Assembly: GCF_003205835.1 (NCBI RefSeq)
Contig: NZ_CP029773.1
Coordinates: forward strand, 652,501 to 716,500
Length of the DNA stretch: 64,000 nucleotides
From: Stenotrophomonas maltophilia
GTDB lineage: Bacteria; Pseudomonadota; Gammaproteobacteria; Xanthomonadales; Xanthomonadaceae
Reading direction: 5' to 3'
Shown here piece by piece: positions 46,552-56,127 of the stretch. Within the stretch, counting starts at the first letter, position 1. Each line of letters opens with the position of its first letter. The translations under genes and the position numbers were made by a program. Under the pieces are notes generated by a model. The model was not told where the DNA came from. It searched no databases and saw only the letters and a list, made by a program, of their open reading frames with translations.

Positions 46552-47379
46552 TCAGCCCTGCAGCAGCTTCAGTACCGAGGTGGTCGGCTTGGCCAGGTTC
46601 AAGGTGTAGAAGTGCAGGCCGGGGGCGCCGCCCTCGATCAGGCGCTGGCACAGCTTGGCCACCACTTCAGTGCCGAATGCACGCACCGACTCCGCATCAT
46701 CGCCATAGGCCTGCATCTTGCGGCTGATCCAGCGCGGGATCTCCGCACCGCACTGTTCGGAGAAGCGGCGCAGCTGGCTGAAGTTGGCGATCGGCATGAT
46801 GCCGGGCGTGATCGGCACCTGCACACCCAGCCGCCGCACTTCGTCGACGAAATGGAAGTACGCGTCCGGGTTGAAGAAGTACTGGGTAATCGCCGCATCG
46901 GCACCGGCGTCGATCTTGGCCTTGAAGTGCTTCAGGTCGGCCAGTGCGTCGGAAGCCTGCGGGTGCGTTTCGGGGTACGCGCCCACTTCGATATGGAACG
47001 CATCCCCGTGCTCGGCGCGGATGAAGTCGATCAGTTCGGCGGCATAGCGCATGTCACCGGGGAAGCCCATGCCCGACGGCAGATCGCCGCGCAGCGCGAC
47101 CAGGCGGCGGCAGCCGATGGCGCGGTACAGCTTGAGCAGCTCGCGGATTTCCTGACGGGTGCCACCGACGCAGGACAGGTGCGGTGCGGCATCGAAGCCA
47201 TGGTGCTGGTTGAGGTGGCGCACGGTCTCGGAGGTGTAGCTCAGGGTCGAGCCACCGGCACCGAAGGTGCACGACACGTACTCGGGGCCGTAGTCCTTCA
47301 ACCTGGCCGCGGCGCGGTCCAGCTGGCTGCGCTGTTCGTCGGTCTTGGGCGGATAGAACTCGAAGCTGATGGCGGTCAT
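46552..47379 (-). CDS. metF: 5,10-methylenetetrahydrofolate reductase
   Basis: 275 residues, FAD-dependent. The start ISFEFYPPKT, the VSCTFGAGGST block, ALRGDLP and the later ITQYFFNPDAYFHFVDE and PGIMPI are typical. It makes methyl-THF for methionine synthesis and so feeds MetK and AhcY in this window. TATACT (47409-47414, minus strand) is a possible -10 with TTGACA some 22 bases upstream, a longer gap than usual. Confidence 0.96.
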   Translation of the reverse strand: MTAISFEFYPPKTDEQRSQLDRAAARLKDYGPEYVSCTFGAGGSTLSYTSETVRHLNQHHGFDAAPHLSCVGGTRQEIRELLKLYRAIGCRRLVALRGDLPSGMGFPGDMRYAAELIDFIRAEHGDAFHIEVGAYPETHPQASDALADLKHFKAKIDAGADAAITQYFFNPDAYFHFVDEVRRLGVQVPITPGIMPIANFSQLRRFSEQCGAEIPRWISRKMQAYGDDAESVRAFGTEVVAKLCQRLIEGGAPGLHFYTLNLAKPTTSVLKLLQG

Positions 47380-47582
47380 GGCACGGGCGGCAGCGGCGGG
47401 TGCGGATCAGTATATCGCTTCATCAAGATGGATGTTGTCAATTTGTGCGGGTGCGCACCGTCCGTCGCCTGCGACCGTTCGCCCCGGCGATCGGCCGCTG
47501 CTCCGAAATCGCAACCCGGGTGCCGTGGCCGGCGGCACGCTGTTCCCATCCCGGCAACACCCACCCGACGAAGGAGCAGACG

Positions 47583-48515
47583 ATGAAGATCTTCCTGGCA
47601 CTCTGGTATGCAATGAAGGCCCTGGCCCGGCTGGCGATGATCGGCATGGCGATGGCCGTGCTCGGTTCCGGCTCGGCGCACGCCGCCAGCGCCAGCGCCC
47701 CGGCGGCGGGCAAGGTGCAGGTCGAGGTGGTCGGCAAGGGCCGCCCGCTGCTCATGATCCCCGGTCTCAACAGCAGTGCCGAGGTCTGGCGCGAGACCTG
47801 CCTGGCCCTGAAGGATGTGCAGTGCCATCTGGTGCAGCTGCCGGGCTTTGCCGGCGCCGCAGCCGCTGATCCGCGCCCGGCCGAGTTCCTGCCGGCGATG
47901 CGCGGGCAACTGCTGGCCTACCTGCATGACCAGCACCTGGGGCCGGTGGTGGTGGTTGGCCACAGCCTCGGTGGCCTGCTGGGCCTGCAGATGGCGCAGG
48001 CCGAGCCGAAGGCGGTCAGCGCGCTGGTGGTGGTTGACGCCCTGCCATTCCTGCCGGCCGCGCGTGACCCGAAGGCCACCGCTGACAGCGTGCGGCCGAT
48101 GGCCGATCAGCTGCGCAAGGGCATGCTGGCCGCCGACGCCGCGCAATGGCAGGCGCAGTTGAAGGCGGGCCTGCCGGGGATGACCCGCGATCCGCAACGC
48201 CAGGCCGAACTGGGCCGCTGGGGCGAAGACAGCGACCGCCAGACCACGGCCGATGCCATGCATGCGGTGATGACCACCGATCTGCGTGACAGCATCGCTT
48301 CGATCTCCGCACCGACGCTGGTGCTGGGCAGCTGGGCCGGCTACCAGCCCATGGGTGGCACCGAGGACGGCACCCGGGCGGTATTCCAGTCGCAGTACGC
48401 GAAACTGTGGGGCGTGCAGATCGCGATGAGCGCGCAGGGTTTCCACTTCCTGATGTGGGATGATCCGCGCTGGTTGCAGGAACAGGTGCAGCGTTTCCTC
48501 GCCGCGCATCCCTGA
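47583..48515 (+). CDS. Alpha/beta-fold hydrolase, exported
   Basis: 310 residues from the ATG at 47583, preceded by AAGGAG. Signal peptide to about residue 34 (GSAHAAS). The catalytic elbow is VVVGHSLGG, with a PGLNSS oxyanion region before it and a QGFHFLMWD stretch offering the histidine near the C-terminus. No specific substrate can be read. It lies 36 bases before a sensor kinase gene and may be cotranscribed with it. Confidence 0.87.
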   Translation: MKIFLALWYAMKALARLAMIGMAMAVLGSGSAHAASASAPAAGKVQVEVVGKGRPLLMIPGLNSSAEVWRETCLALKDVQCHLVQLPGFAGAAAADPRPAEFLPAMRGQLLAYLHDQHLGPVVVVGHSLGGLLGLQMAQAEPKAVSALVVVDALPFLPAARDPKATADSVRPMADQLRKGMLAADAAQWQAQLKAGLPGMTRDPQRQAELGRWGEDSDRQTTADAMHAVMTTDLRDSIASISAPTLVLGSWAGYQPMGGTEDGTRAVFQSQYAKLWGVQIAMSAQGFHFLMWDDPRWLQEQVQRFLAAHP

Positions 48516-48551
48516 CCGTTGTCCGCCCTCCTGCCATCGCCGAGAGCCCGC

Positions 48552-49601
48552 ATGGACGCCACCACGTCATCCCGCCGCTTCTGGACGCTCAACGCACTGG
48601 CATGGGCTGGCTATGCGATGTACGGGCTGTGGGTCGGCACGCGGATCGGCGGCGGTGCGGTGTTCAGTGGCATCGTGTTGATCACCGTCAGCGTCGCGGT
48701 CTCACTCTGGTTGTGCAGCGGCGCACTGCGTTCGATTGCACTGCGCCAGCGCTGGTGGGATGCGAGCCTGGCCAGCCTGGTACTGAAGCTGGCCGCCGGT
48801 GTGGTGCTCGGGGCCAGCGTCGCTCAGGCGGTAACGGCGGCGCTGCTGCTGCCGGCACTGGCGCTGGGCTGGGTGCAACTGCCTGGCGGCCATGCGGATT
48901 ACCAGTGGTCTTCGCTGCTGGTGTACTGGATGAACACCGCGTTGTTCCTGCTGATGTGGACCGGCTTGTGGGCGGGCCTGCACGGCCTGCGGCGGGCACG
49001 CCACAGCGAGCTGGCCCGCCTGCGCGCCGAAGCCGAGCGCAGTGCGCTGGAACGCGATGCGCTGCGTGCGCGGCTCAACCCGCACTTCATGTTCAATGCG
49101 CTGAACAACCTGCGTGCGCTGATCCTGGAAGATCCTGAGCGTGCGCGCGACATGGTCACCCGCCTGTCGCGCACGCTGCGCCAGGCGCTGGCGCACAACC
49201 GCAGCGAGCAGGTCACGCTGGCCGAGGAACTGGCGGTGGTCGACGACTATCTGGCCATCGAGGCCATCCACTTCGAGCAGCGCCTGCAGGTGCGGCAGCA
49301 GATCGATGCCGATGCCATGCAGGCGCAGCTGCCTGCGATGGCGTTGCAGCTGCTGGTGGAGAACGCGATCAAGCACGGCATCGCCAGCCGCCCCGGCGGC
49401 GGCGAGGTGCAGATCCATGCCACGCTGGACAATGACGTGCTGCGCCTGCAGGTGGACAATCCGCTGGCCAGCGTCAGCGAGCCCACCCACGGGCATGGCG
49501 TCGGCCTGGCCTACCTGCGTGCGCAGCTCGGTACGCAAGGTCGTTTCACCCTGCAGCCGGTCGGCGACCGCATGCAGGCCCTGCTGGAGATTCCGCAATG
49601 A
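48552..49601 (+). CDS. LytS-type sensor histidine kinase
   Basis: 349 residues. Four to five hydrophobic segments occupy the first 145 residues, with no large periplasmic domain. The His_kinase region follows with RLNPHFMFNALNNLRALI (phospho-acceptor His178) and the ATPase part LLVENAIKHGI with GHGVGLAYLRAQL. It pairs with the LytTR regulator, which it overlaps by 4 nt. Confidence 0.93.
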   Translation: MDATTSSRRFWTLNALAWAGYAMYGLWVGTRIGGGAVFSGIVLITVSVAVSLWLCSGALRSIALRQRWWDASLASLVLKLAAGVVLGASVAQAVTAALLLPALALGWVQLPGGHADYQWSSLLVYWMNTALFLLMWTGLWAGLHGLRRARHSELARLRAEAERSALERDALRARLNPHFMFNALNNLRALILEDPERARDMVTRLSRTLRQALAHNRSEQVTLAEELAVVDDYLAIEAIHFEQRLQVRQQIDADAMQAQLPAMALQLLVENAIKHGIASRPGGGEVQIHATLDNDVLRLQVDNPLASVSEPTHGHGVGLAYLRAQLGTQGRFTLQPVGDRMQALLEIPQ

Positions 49602-50329
49602 GTGGCGTGCTGCGTGTGTTGATCGTTGATGATGCACGGCTGGCGCGGCAGGAGCTGCGCACGCTGTTGTCGGCGCTGCCGTGGGTGCAGTGCGTGGGCG
49701 AGGCCGACGATGTGCCGGCCGCGCGCGAGGCGATCGCCACGCTGGCCCCGCACCTGGTGCTGCTGGATGTGCAGATGCCCTCCGGCAGCGGTTTCGACGT
49801 GCTGGACGGCCTGGAGGTGGTGCCGGCCGTGGTCTTCGTTACTGCCTACGACACCTACGCGGTGCGCGCGTTCCAGGCCAATGCGCTGGATTATCTGGTG
49901 AAGCCGGTGGAGGCGCCGCGCTTGCTGGAGGCGCTGGAGCGGGCGCGCCAGCGCGAAGTGGCGGCGGCCGAAACGCCGGAGTCGCGCGGCACGCTGGGTG
50001 CGCAGGACCAGGTGTTCGTGCGCGAGGGCGAACGCTGCTGGTTCGTGGCGGTCTCCGAGATCCGCCGGCTGGTGGTGGATGGCAACTACACGCGGCTGTG
50101 GTTCCGCGACCAGAACGCCCTGCTGACCCGCAGCCTGAGCGCGCTGGAAGCACGCCTGCCGCCGGATCTGTTCTTCCGGGCCAACCGCAATACGCTGGTC
50201 AACCTGCGCCGCATCCGTGGCGTGACGCCCAGCATCGCTGATGGTTATGACCTGGCGCTGGATGACGGCAGCGAGGTGGAGGTGTCGCGCCGGCAGGCGC
50301 GTGAACTGCGTGAACGGATGGCGTTGTAG
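49598..50329 (+). CDS. LytTR-family response regulator (AlgR/LytT type)
   Basis: 243 residues. The receiver domain holds Asp57 (LLDVQMPSGSG), with Thr and Lys of VTAYD and VKPVE also present. The C-terminal LytTR DNA-binding domain starts near residue 140 (FVREGERCWFVAVSEIRRL) and contains FFRANRNTLVNLRRI. Targets are unknown. Confidence 0.94.
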   Translation: MSGVLRVLIVDDARLARQELRTLLSALPWVQCVGEADDVPAAREAIATLAPHLVLLDVQMPSGSGFDVLDGLEVVPAVVFVTAYDTYAVRAFQANALDYLVKPVEAPRLLEALERARQREVAAAETPESRGTLGAQDQVFVREGERCWFVAVSEIRRLVVDGNYTRLWFRDQNALLTRSLSALEARLPPDLFFRANRNTLVNLRRIRGVTPSIADGYDLALDDGSEVEVSRRQARELRERMAL

Positions 50330-50335
50330 CTGCCG

Positions 50336-51853
50336 CTACAGCTCGGCACTGACGGGGCTGGTGAGGAAGCCCCACAACAACCGCGCCATCACGGCGGGCG
50401 AACGTGCCTGCTTGCGCGCATAGGCCAGCAGCGCATCCAGCCGCGGGCGGTCGTAGAGATGGCCGGCCAGCAGCACCGCGTGCACGCGGCGGGTACTGGC
50501 GGTGTCGTGCAGCGGATTGCCATCGAGCAGCACCAGATCGGCCACCTTGCCGACCTCGACGCTGCCATGCGATGCCTGCAGGTCCAGATGGCGCGCGGCC
50601 TGCAGCGTGGCTGCGCGCAGCACGTCGGCCTGGCTCAGGCCGGCCTGCCGCAGCCATTGCAGTTCATCGTGGTAGCGGAAGCCGCCCAGCCCGGTATCGG
50701 TGCCGACCAGCACGGTGACGCCCGCATGATGCGCGGCGCCGGTCAGCGCCAGCCCGTGCTCGAAGTAGGCCTTCAGTGCGTCTTCGCCGCGCAGGCCGGG
50801 GTGGCGCGCCACGGTGGCCTGCAGGTCATCACGCCACGCCCAGCGTGAAAGCGGATCGAGATAGGCCAGGCGCGGATCGTTGATGAAGGCGGGGTCGCGC
50901 GCACGCGCATCCTCTTCGCGGGTGACATGGGTGGGTACGAATGCGGCACCGCTGGCCTGCATCACACCGAACGCCTCGTTGCAGAGCGCGGGCTGGTAGC
51001 CGCCGACCATGCGTTCGGCCAGCGCGGTTGGATCCTCGCTGTCGAGCGTGCCACCGCGCCACGCCGCCGCGTTGTCGAAGCAGTGGCGTACGAACAGATG
51101 GGCATGCTCGAAGCTGCGCTGGCCTGCCTGCAGTGCGCCCTCCAGCGGCACCGCTTTGGGCAGGTGGCCGACCAGCGGGCGACGCAGCTGCTGCGCCTCG
51201 GTGGCCAGCCGCTGATAGGTATCCGCACGCAGCCGGTTGTAGACCTTCAACGCGTTGACGCCGCGCGCGCTGTACGTGCGTGCACGCTCGGCGGCGGCCT
51301 CCGGCGCAAGTGACGGATCTTCAAAGTAGAAGCTTGCGACCTGCACGAAGCGCGGCGCAACCTGCTGCCCGGCCATGGCCTGTGCGGTCCAGCGGCGCTT
51401 GTCGGCCACGCAGGCGATCAACGGATCGGTAGCCTGGGGGCAGTCCATCATGTCGCGGGTGCCGGTGATGCCGTTGGCCAGCATCAGCGGGAACTGCAGC
51501 TGCGGCGACAGCTGCAGCGCATGGGTATGCATGTCCCAGAAACCGGGCAGCAGCCACCGGCCACCGGCATCGAACACCGGCAGCGTGGCGTCCCGTGGAG
51601 CTTCACCGATGGCGGCGATCGTGCCGTTGCGCACTGTCACTGTGGTGGGTTCACTGACCTGGCCCCGCGCGACGTCCACCACCCGCGCATTGACGATCAC
51701 GCGGCTGTTGCCCGGCTCGGGCAACGGCGGTGCCGACAGCGGCCAGAGCAGGGCGGCGGTGAACAGCACTGGCGGCGCCAGCAGGAGAATGGCCAGTACG
51801 ATCGGCCATCGCCGACGGCGGGCGGAACGGGGCAACGCGCGTGCTGCATCCAT
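50336..51853 (-). CDS. Amidohydrolase-family protein, membrane-anchored or exported
   Basis: 505 residues from the ATG at 51853. A basic N-terminus and one hydrophobic segment (about 17-40) act as anchor or signal. Metal-site motifs of the family are DMHTH, a lysine in LKVYNR, VGHLPK and HVT, and the aspartate in VGTDTGLGG. The C-terminal GKVADLVLLDGNPL is the composite beta-domain signature. Likely a periplasmic hydrolase; substrate unknown. Convergent with the LytTR regulator, only 6 bases apart. Confidence 0.88.
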   Translation of the reverse strand: MDAARALPRSARRRRWPIVLAILLLAPPVLFTAALLWPLSAPPLPEPGNSRVIVNARVVDVARGQVSEPTTVTVRNGTIAAIGEAPRDATLPVFDAGGRWLLPGFWDMHTHALQLSPQLQFPLMLANGITGTRDMMDCPQATDPLIACVADKRRWTAQAMAGQQVAPRFVQVASFYFEDPSLAPEAAAERARTYSARGVNALKVYNRLRADTYQRLATEAQQLRRPLVGHLPKAVPLEGALQAGQRSFEHAHLFVRHCFDNAAAWRGGTLDSEDPTALAERMVGGYQPALCNEAFGVMQASGAAFVPTHVTREEDARARDPAFINDPRLAYLDPLSRWAWRDDLQATVARHPGLRGEDALKAYFEHGLALTGAAHHAGVTVLVGTDTGLGGFRYHDELQWLRQAGLSQADVLRAATLQAARHLDLQASHGSVEVGKVADLVLLDGNPLHDTASTRRVHAVLLAGHLYDRPRLDALLAYARKQARSPAVMARLLWGFLTSPVSAEL

Positions 51854-51989
51854 GAGCCGGCGATCCTTGCGATGGGTCGCCCGCAGGGTGCGGCAAGATG
51901 GACGCGGATGCCAGTGACCATCGGCATCCCGCACGCCGTACCGCCGGGGCGGTTACCCTGTGCAGCGGATTCCCAGATTGCGCCGCGCC

Positions 51990-52547
51990 ATGTCCATCGT
52001 CCTCACCGATTTCGCCCGTCCCCGCCTGTTCCCGCGTGTGCCGCGCGGCAACACCATCCAGGACTGTACTGCCGAGCAGTTCGAGGCACACCTCAATGCG
52101 CACGCGCCGCTGAAGGTGCTCGACGGCTACGCGCCGTTCTGCAAACTGTTCGTCTACGAGAACTGGACCAGCACGCGCTGCCTGACGGTGCCGGTCACCG
52201 AGGCCAACCGCCACCAACTGCGCAGCGGATACGAAGCGCGCAACCGCGAGGAACTGCCGGTACTGGTGCGCTGGTTCGAGGGCGTGGAGTCGCCGCGCGC
52301 GAACTATCTGGTGGTGATCCTGTACAGCGCCGGGCAGCTGGCGAAGGAGGGTTCACCGATCGAGGCCGACTGGGGCATCGTCGGCTGTATCTACACCGCC
52401 GAACCCGAAGAAGTACCGATGGCGCCGATCACGATGATGCGCAATGCACTGGGCGTGGAGGAGGGTGGTTCCGGTGTGCCGCTGGATCGCGAGGCTTACC
52501 AGCGCTCCGTCGCGTTCTGGGAGAACAACGCCAACTGGCGGCCGTGA
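51990..52547 (+). CDS. DUF3228-family protein
   Basis: 185 residues from the ATG at 51990 (MSIVLTDFARPRLFPR). GNTIQDCTAEQFEAH, DGYAPFCKLFVYENWT and WGIVGCIYTAEPEE with ITMMRNALG are the conserved blocks of this uncharacterised family. Soluble and cytoplasmic. No role known. It is divergent from the amidohydrolase gene. Confidence 0.85.
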   Translation: MSIVLTDFARPRLFPRVPRGNTIQDCTAEQFEAHLNAHAPLKVLDGYAPFCKLFVYENWTSTRCLTVPVTEANRHQLRSGYEARNREELPVLVRWFEGVESPRANYLVVILYSAGQLAKEGSPIEADWGIVGCIYTAEPEEVPMAPITMMRNALGVEEGGSGVPLDREAYQRSVAFWENNANWRP

Positions 52548-52555
52548 GCCGGCCC

Positions 52556-52588
52556 GGGTCGGATCCCCGCAGCGCGGGGCTCTGACCC
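52556..52588. repeat. TCGGATCC/CTGACCC palindromic repeat
   Basis: Single copy of the second repeat family, GGGTCGGATCCCCGC and partner GCGGGGCTCTGACCC, just after the DUF3228 gene. Confidence 0.9.
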
Positions 52589-52654
52589 GATTGTTTGAAC
52601 CAGGCCCCGGGCGCCCACTATGCTTGGACCAGGCCAACCCAGCAGGGACGGGGC

Positions 52655-53290
52655 ATGGATATCTGGGCAAGGATGATTCCGGTGTTGCTGGTTGGCGTGT
52701 TGCCTTGCGCCACGGCGCTGGCGGCCAAGCCCGCTGCTGACATGGCGTGCGCGCCATTGGCGGCCCTGCCCGGGCTGCGCGATGCCGGGGTGACCGCGCT
52801 GTCGATGCAGCCCAGCGACGGTCGTTGCATGGTCGAGGTGACGGCGGCCAATGGCAAGGCGTTGCTTCGGCAGCAGCAGATGCTGGAGGTGCTCATGCAA
52901 CACGCCTGCGCGGCGCCCGCGGAGGTGACCATCGACGACGCGCAGCTATCCCTGCAATTGCGCCTGCCGAAGCACTGCGCGGCGCGCAGCAGCCGGGATC
53001 TGTTCGCGGGCGGCGGTGTTTCGTGGGCACCGGCGCGCGGCGTGTCGCCGCGCTATCCACCGGAGGCCATGCAACAGGGACTTTCCGGGCGCAGCCTGCT
53101 CAAGGCATTGATTGACGCGCAGGGGACGATTGCAGCCGTGATCGTGGAGACGTCCAGTGGCCACGCGTTGCTGGATGAGGCAGCGGTGGAAGAACTGCGC
53201 CGCTGGCCTTTCATCCGCACCGATGCGGCGGGCTCGGCACCGGAGCTGACCATCGTGCGTGTACCCATGCGGTACGAGTGGGTGGAGTGA
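52655..53290 (+). CDS. TonB C-terminal-domain exported protein
   Basis: 211 residues. Signal peptide to about residue 24 (ALAAKP). The first half holds several cysteines and no clear domain. The second half, from about residue 128 (GVSPRYPPEAMQQGLSGRSLL), is a TonB-type C-terminal domain, ending VRVPMRYEWVE. No membrane anchor or proline-rich linker is present, so it is not a classic TonB energiser. Confidence 0.85.
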   Translation: MDIWARMIPVLLVGVLPCATALAAKPAADMACAPLAALPGLRDAGVTALSMQPSDGRCMVEVTAANGKALLRQQQMLEVLMQHACAAPAEVTIDDAQLSLQLRLPKHCAARSSRDLFAGGGVSWAPARGVSPRYPPEAMQQGLSGRSLLKALIDAQGTIAAVIVETSSGHALLDEAAVEELRRWPFIRTDAAGSAPELTIVRVPMRYEWVE

Positions 53291-53318
53291 CCGCCATCCA
53301 CGCGTGGGGGCGGACGCG

Positions 53319-53804
53319 TCAGGCGGGGTTCCACTCCCACCATGGGTAGTGGTACTCGCGGTCGATGGCCTGCCAATGCTGGCCGCACTGGGTGCAGGCA
53401 ACGGTGTGGCAGTCGCCCCAGCTGCCCTCGGCCTCTTCCACCGCGAGCAGCTGCATCTGTCCTTGTTCGATCAGGCGACGGGGATCGAAGAACGGGTAGC
53501 CGGGATTGAGCGCGCACAGGCAACCCTCGCGTGCCTGCCAGTAGCGCAGCCGTTGCAGGGCCGCCTTGAGGTGCGCCTGGTTGCTGATCAGCATGCCGCC
53601 AAGGGCGATGCCTTGGCAGCTGCGTTCGATCGTATCCACATGCGCCACCAGCGCGTCCAACGATGAGGCGCTGAACAGCCGAGCGACCGTACGCGTGGCA
53701 TCGGCGATGCGCGCTGCGTCGCGCGACAGCAGGTCCTGCAGCAGCACATCGGCCTGTGCATCGTCGAGCCGGGGTATCGGCGCTGCAGACCAGGGCCAGC
53801 GCAT
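53319..53804 (-). CDS. Unknown protein with C-terminal cysteine motif
   Basis: 161 residues, no signal peptide. Mostly helical first half; the C-terminus has CLCAL and CHTVACTQCGQHW near YHYPWWEW, which could bind zinc. It starts on the last base of the ybaK stop (TGATG overlap) and is probably cotranslated with it. Family not recognised. Confidence 0.7.
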   Translation of the reverse strand: MRWPWSAAPIPRLDDAQADVLLQDLLSRDAARIADATRTVARLFSASSLDALVAHVDTIERSCQGIALGGMLISNQAHLKAALQRLRYWQAREGCLCALNPGYPFFDPRRLIEQGQMQLLAVEEAEGSWGDCHTVACTQCGQHWQAIDREYHYPWWEWNPA

Positions 53805-54277
53805 CAGCGGGCCTTGCCGATGGCGGCGTAGTGGCCGGCCGTCAATCGCAGCAGGTCGGTCGGCGCCAGTTCCACCTCGAGGCCGCGGCGCCCGGCGCTG
53901 ACATGCAGTGCGGGCAATGCCTGCGCGCTGGCGTCCAGGAACGTGCGCAGGCGCTTCTTCTGCCCCAGTGGGCTGATGCCGCCGACCAGGTAACCGGTCG
54001 CGCGCTGTGCAGCGTCAGCGGCGGCCATCTCGCACTTCTTGCAGCCGGCCGCTTCGGCCAGCGCCTTCAGGTCCAGCTGGCCGGCCACCGGCACGATCGC
54101 CACCAGCAGTTCGTGGGTCTCGGTGCTGGCCAGCAGGGTCTTGAACACCTGGGCCGGGTCGAGGCCGAGCTTGTCGACGGCTTCGCCGCCATAGGATTCG
54201 GCGTGAGCATCGTGCACGTAGCTGCGCACGGTATGGGCGATCTTCTCGCGCTTGAGCAGGTTGATGGCCGGAGTCAT
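53804..54277 (-). CDS. ybaK: YbaK/EbsC-type Cys-tRNA(Pro) deacylase
   Basis: 157 residues from the ATG at 54277. TPAINLLKREKIAHTVRSYVHD starts the domain; QVFKTLLAS (with the family's lysine), GYLVGGISPLGQKKRLRTFLD complete it. It hydrolyses cysteine wrongly attached to tRNA-Pro. The longer frame upstream runs into a repeat and is discarded. Confidence 0.92.
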   Translation of the reverse strand: MTPAINLLKREKIAHTVRSYVHDAHAESYGGEAVDKLGLDPAQVFKTLLASTETHELLVAIVPVAGQLDLKALAEAAGCKKCEMAAADAAQRATGYLVGGISPLGQKKRLRTFLDASAQALPALHVSAGRRGLEVELAPTDLLRLTAGHYAAIGKAR

Positions 54278-54365
54278 GTAGGCATCGTAGCGCGGCACGG
54301 CGGCGTTGCCTTGACCGAGGCTATTGCGGGTGGATGCGCGGTGCTTGGCCACGTGCAGACGCAGA

Positions 54366-54388
54366 ACGGGCGCCCGAAGGCGCCCGTT
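54366..54388 (-). terminator. Probable terminator hairpin of ahcY
   Basis: ACGGGCGCC/GGCGCCCGT with a CGAA loop, 55 bases beyond the ahcY stop on the minus strand. The trailing T-run is weak. Confidence 0.6.
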
Positions 54389-54407
54389 CCGTGTGTCGCA
54401 TGCACCG

Positions 54408-54431
54408 GTAGTGCCGGTCGCTGGCCGGCAC
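54408..54431. repeat. SMAG monomer after ahcY
   Basis: GTAGTGCCGGTCGCTGGCCGGCAC, one base off the common SMAG stem. Confidence 0.85.
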
Positions 54432-54441
54432 CCCGCAGGCA

Positions 54442-55887
<1,446 letters not shown>

Positions 55888-55927
55888 TCGTGTGCTCCGG
55901 TTGTGGGCGAGCGGGTGCTCGCATCTA

Positions 55928-56009
55928 GCCGGGCGCCGTTGTTACAAAGCCACCTTACCGAGCCTGGCCGGGCCTCGTGGGATCCGGTCGCAGCGCCCCT
56001 CGGCAGGGG
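55928..56009 (-). promoter_or_regulatory. S-adenosylhomocysteine riboswitch of ahcY
   Basis: On the minus strand: CCGAGGGGCGCTGCGACC, then GGCCAGGCTCGG, then TAACAACGGCGCCCG, matching the conserved core and pseudoknot partners of the SAH element known upstream of ahcY in Proteobacteria. SAH binding in these elements turns expression on. The gap from its 3' end to the ahcY start is about 40 bases. Confidence 0.92.
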
Positions 56010-56018
56010 AGAACCCCC

Positions 56019-56024
56019 ATTATA
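56019..56024 (-). promoter_or_regulatory. -10 box of ahcY
   Basis: Perfect TATAAT on the minus strand, 10 bases before the riboswitch. No clear -35 at standard spacing. Confidence 0.7.
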
Positions 56025-56127
56025 TCGCGGCCCCGGCATGACATCCGGATGACCCAACCATCGGCAGATGGGGCGGCGTGCACGGCCTGTTAAGGTCGGT
56101 GTTTTCACGCATCACACAGGTGGAACG

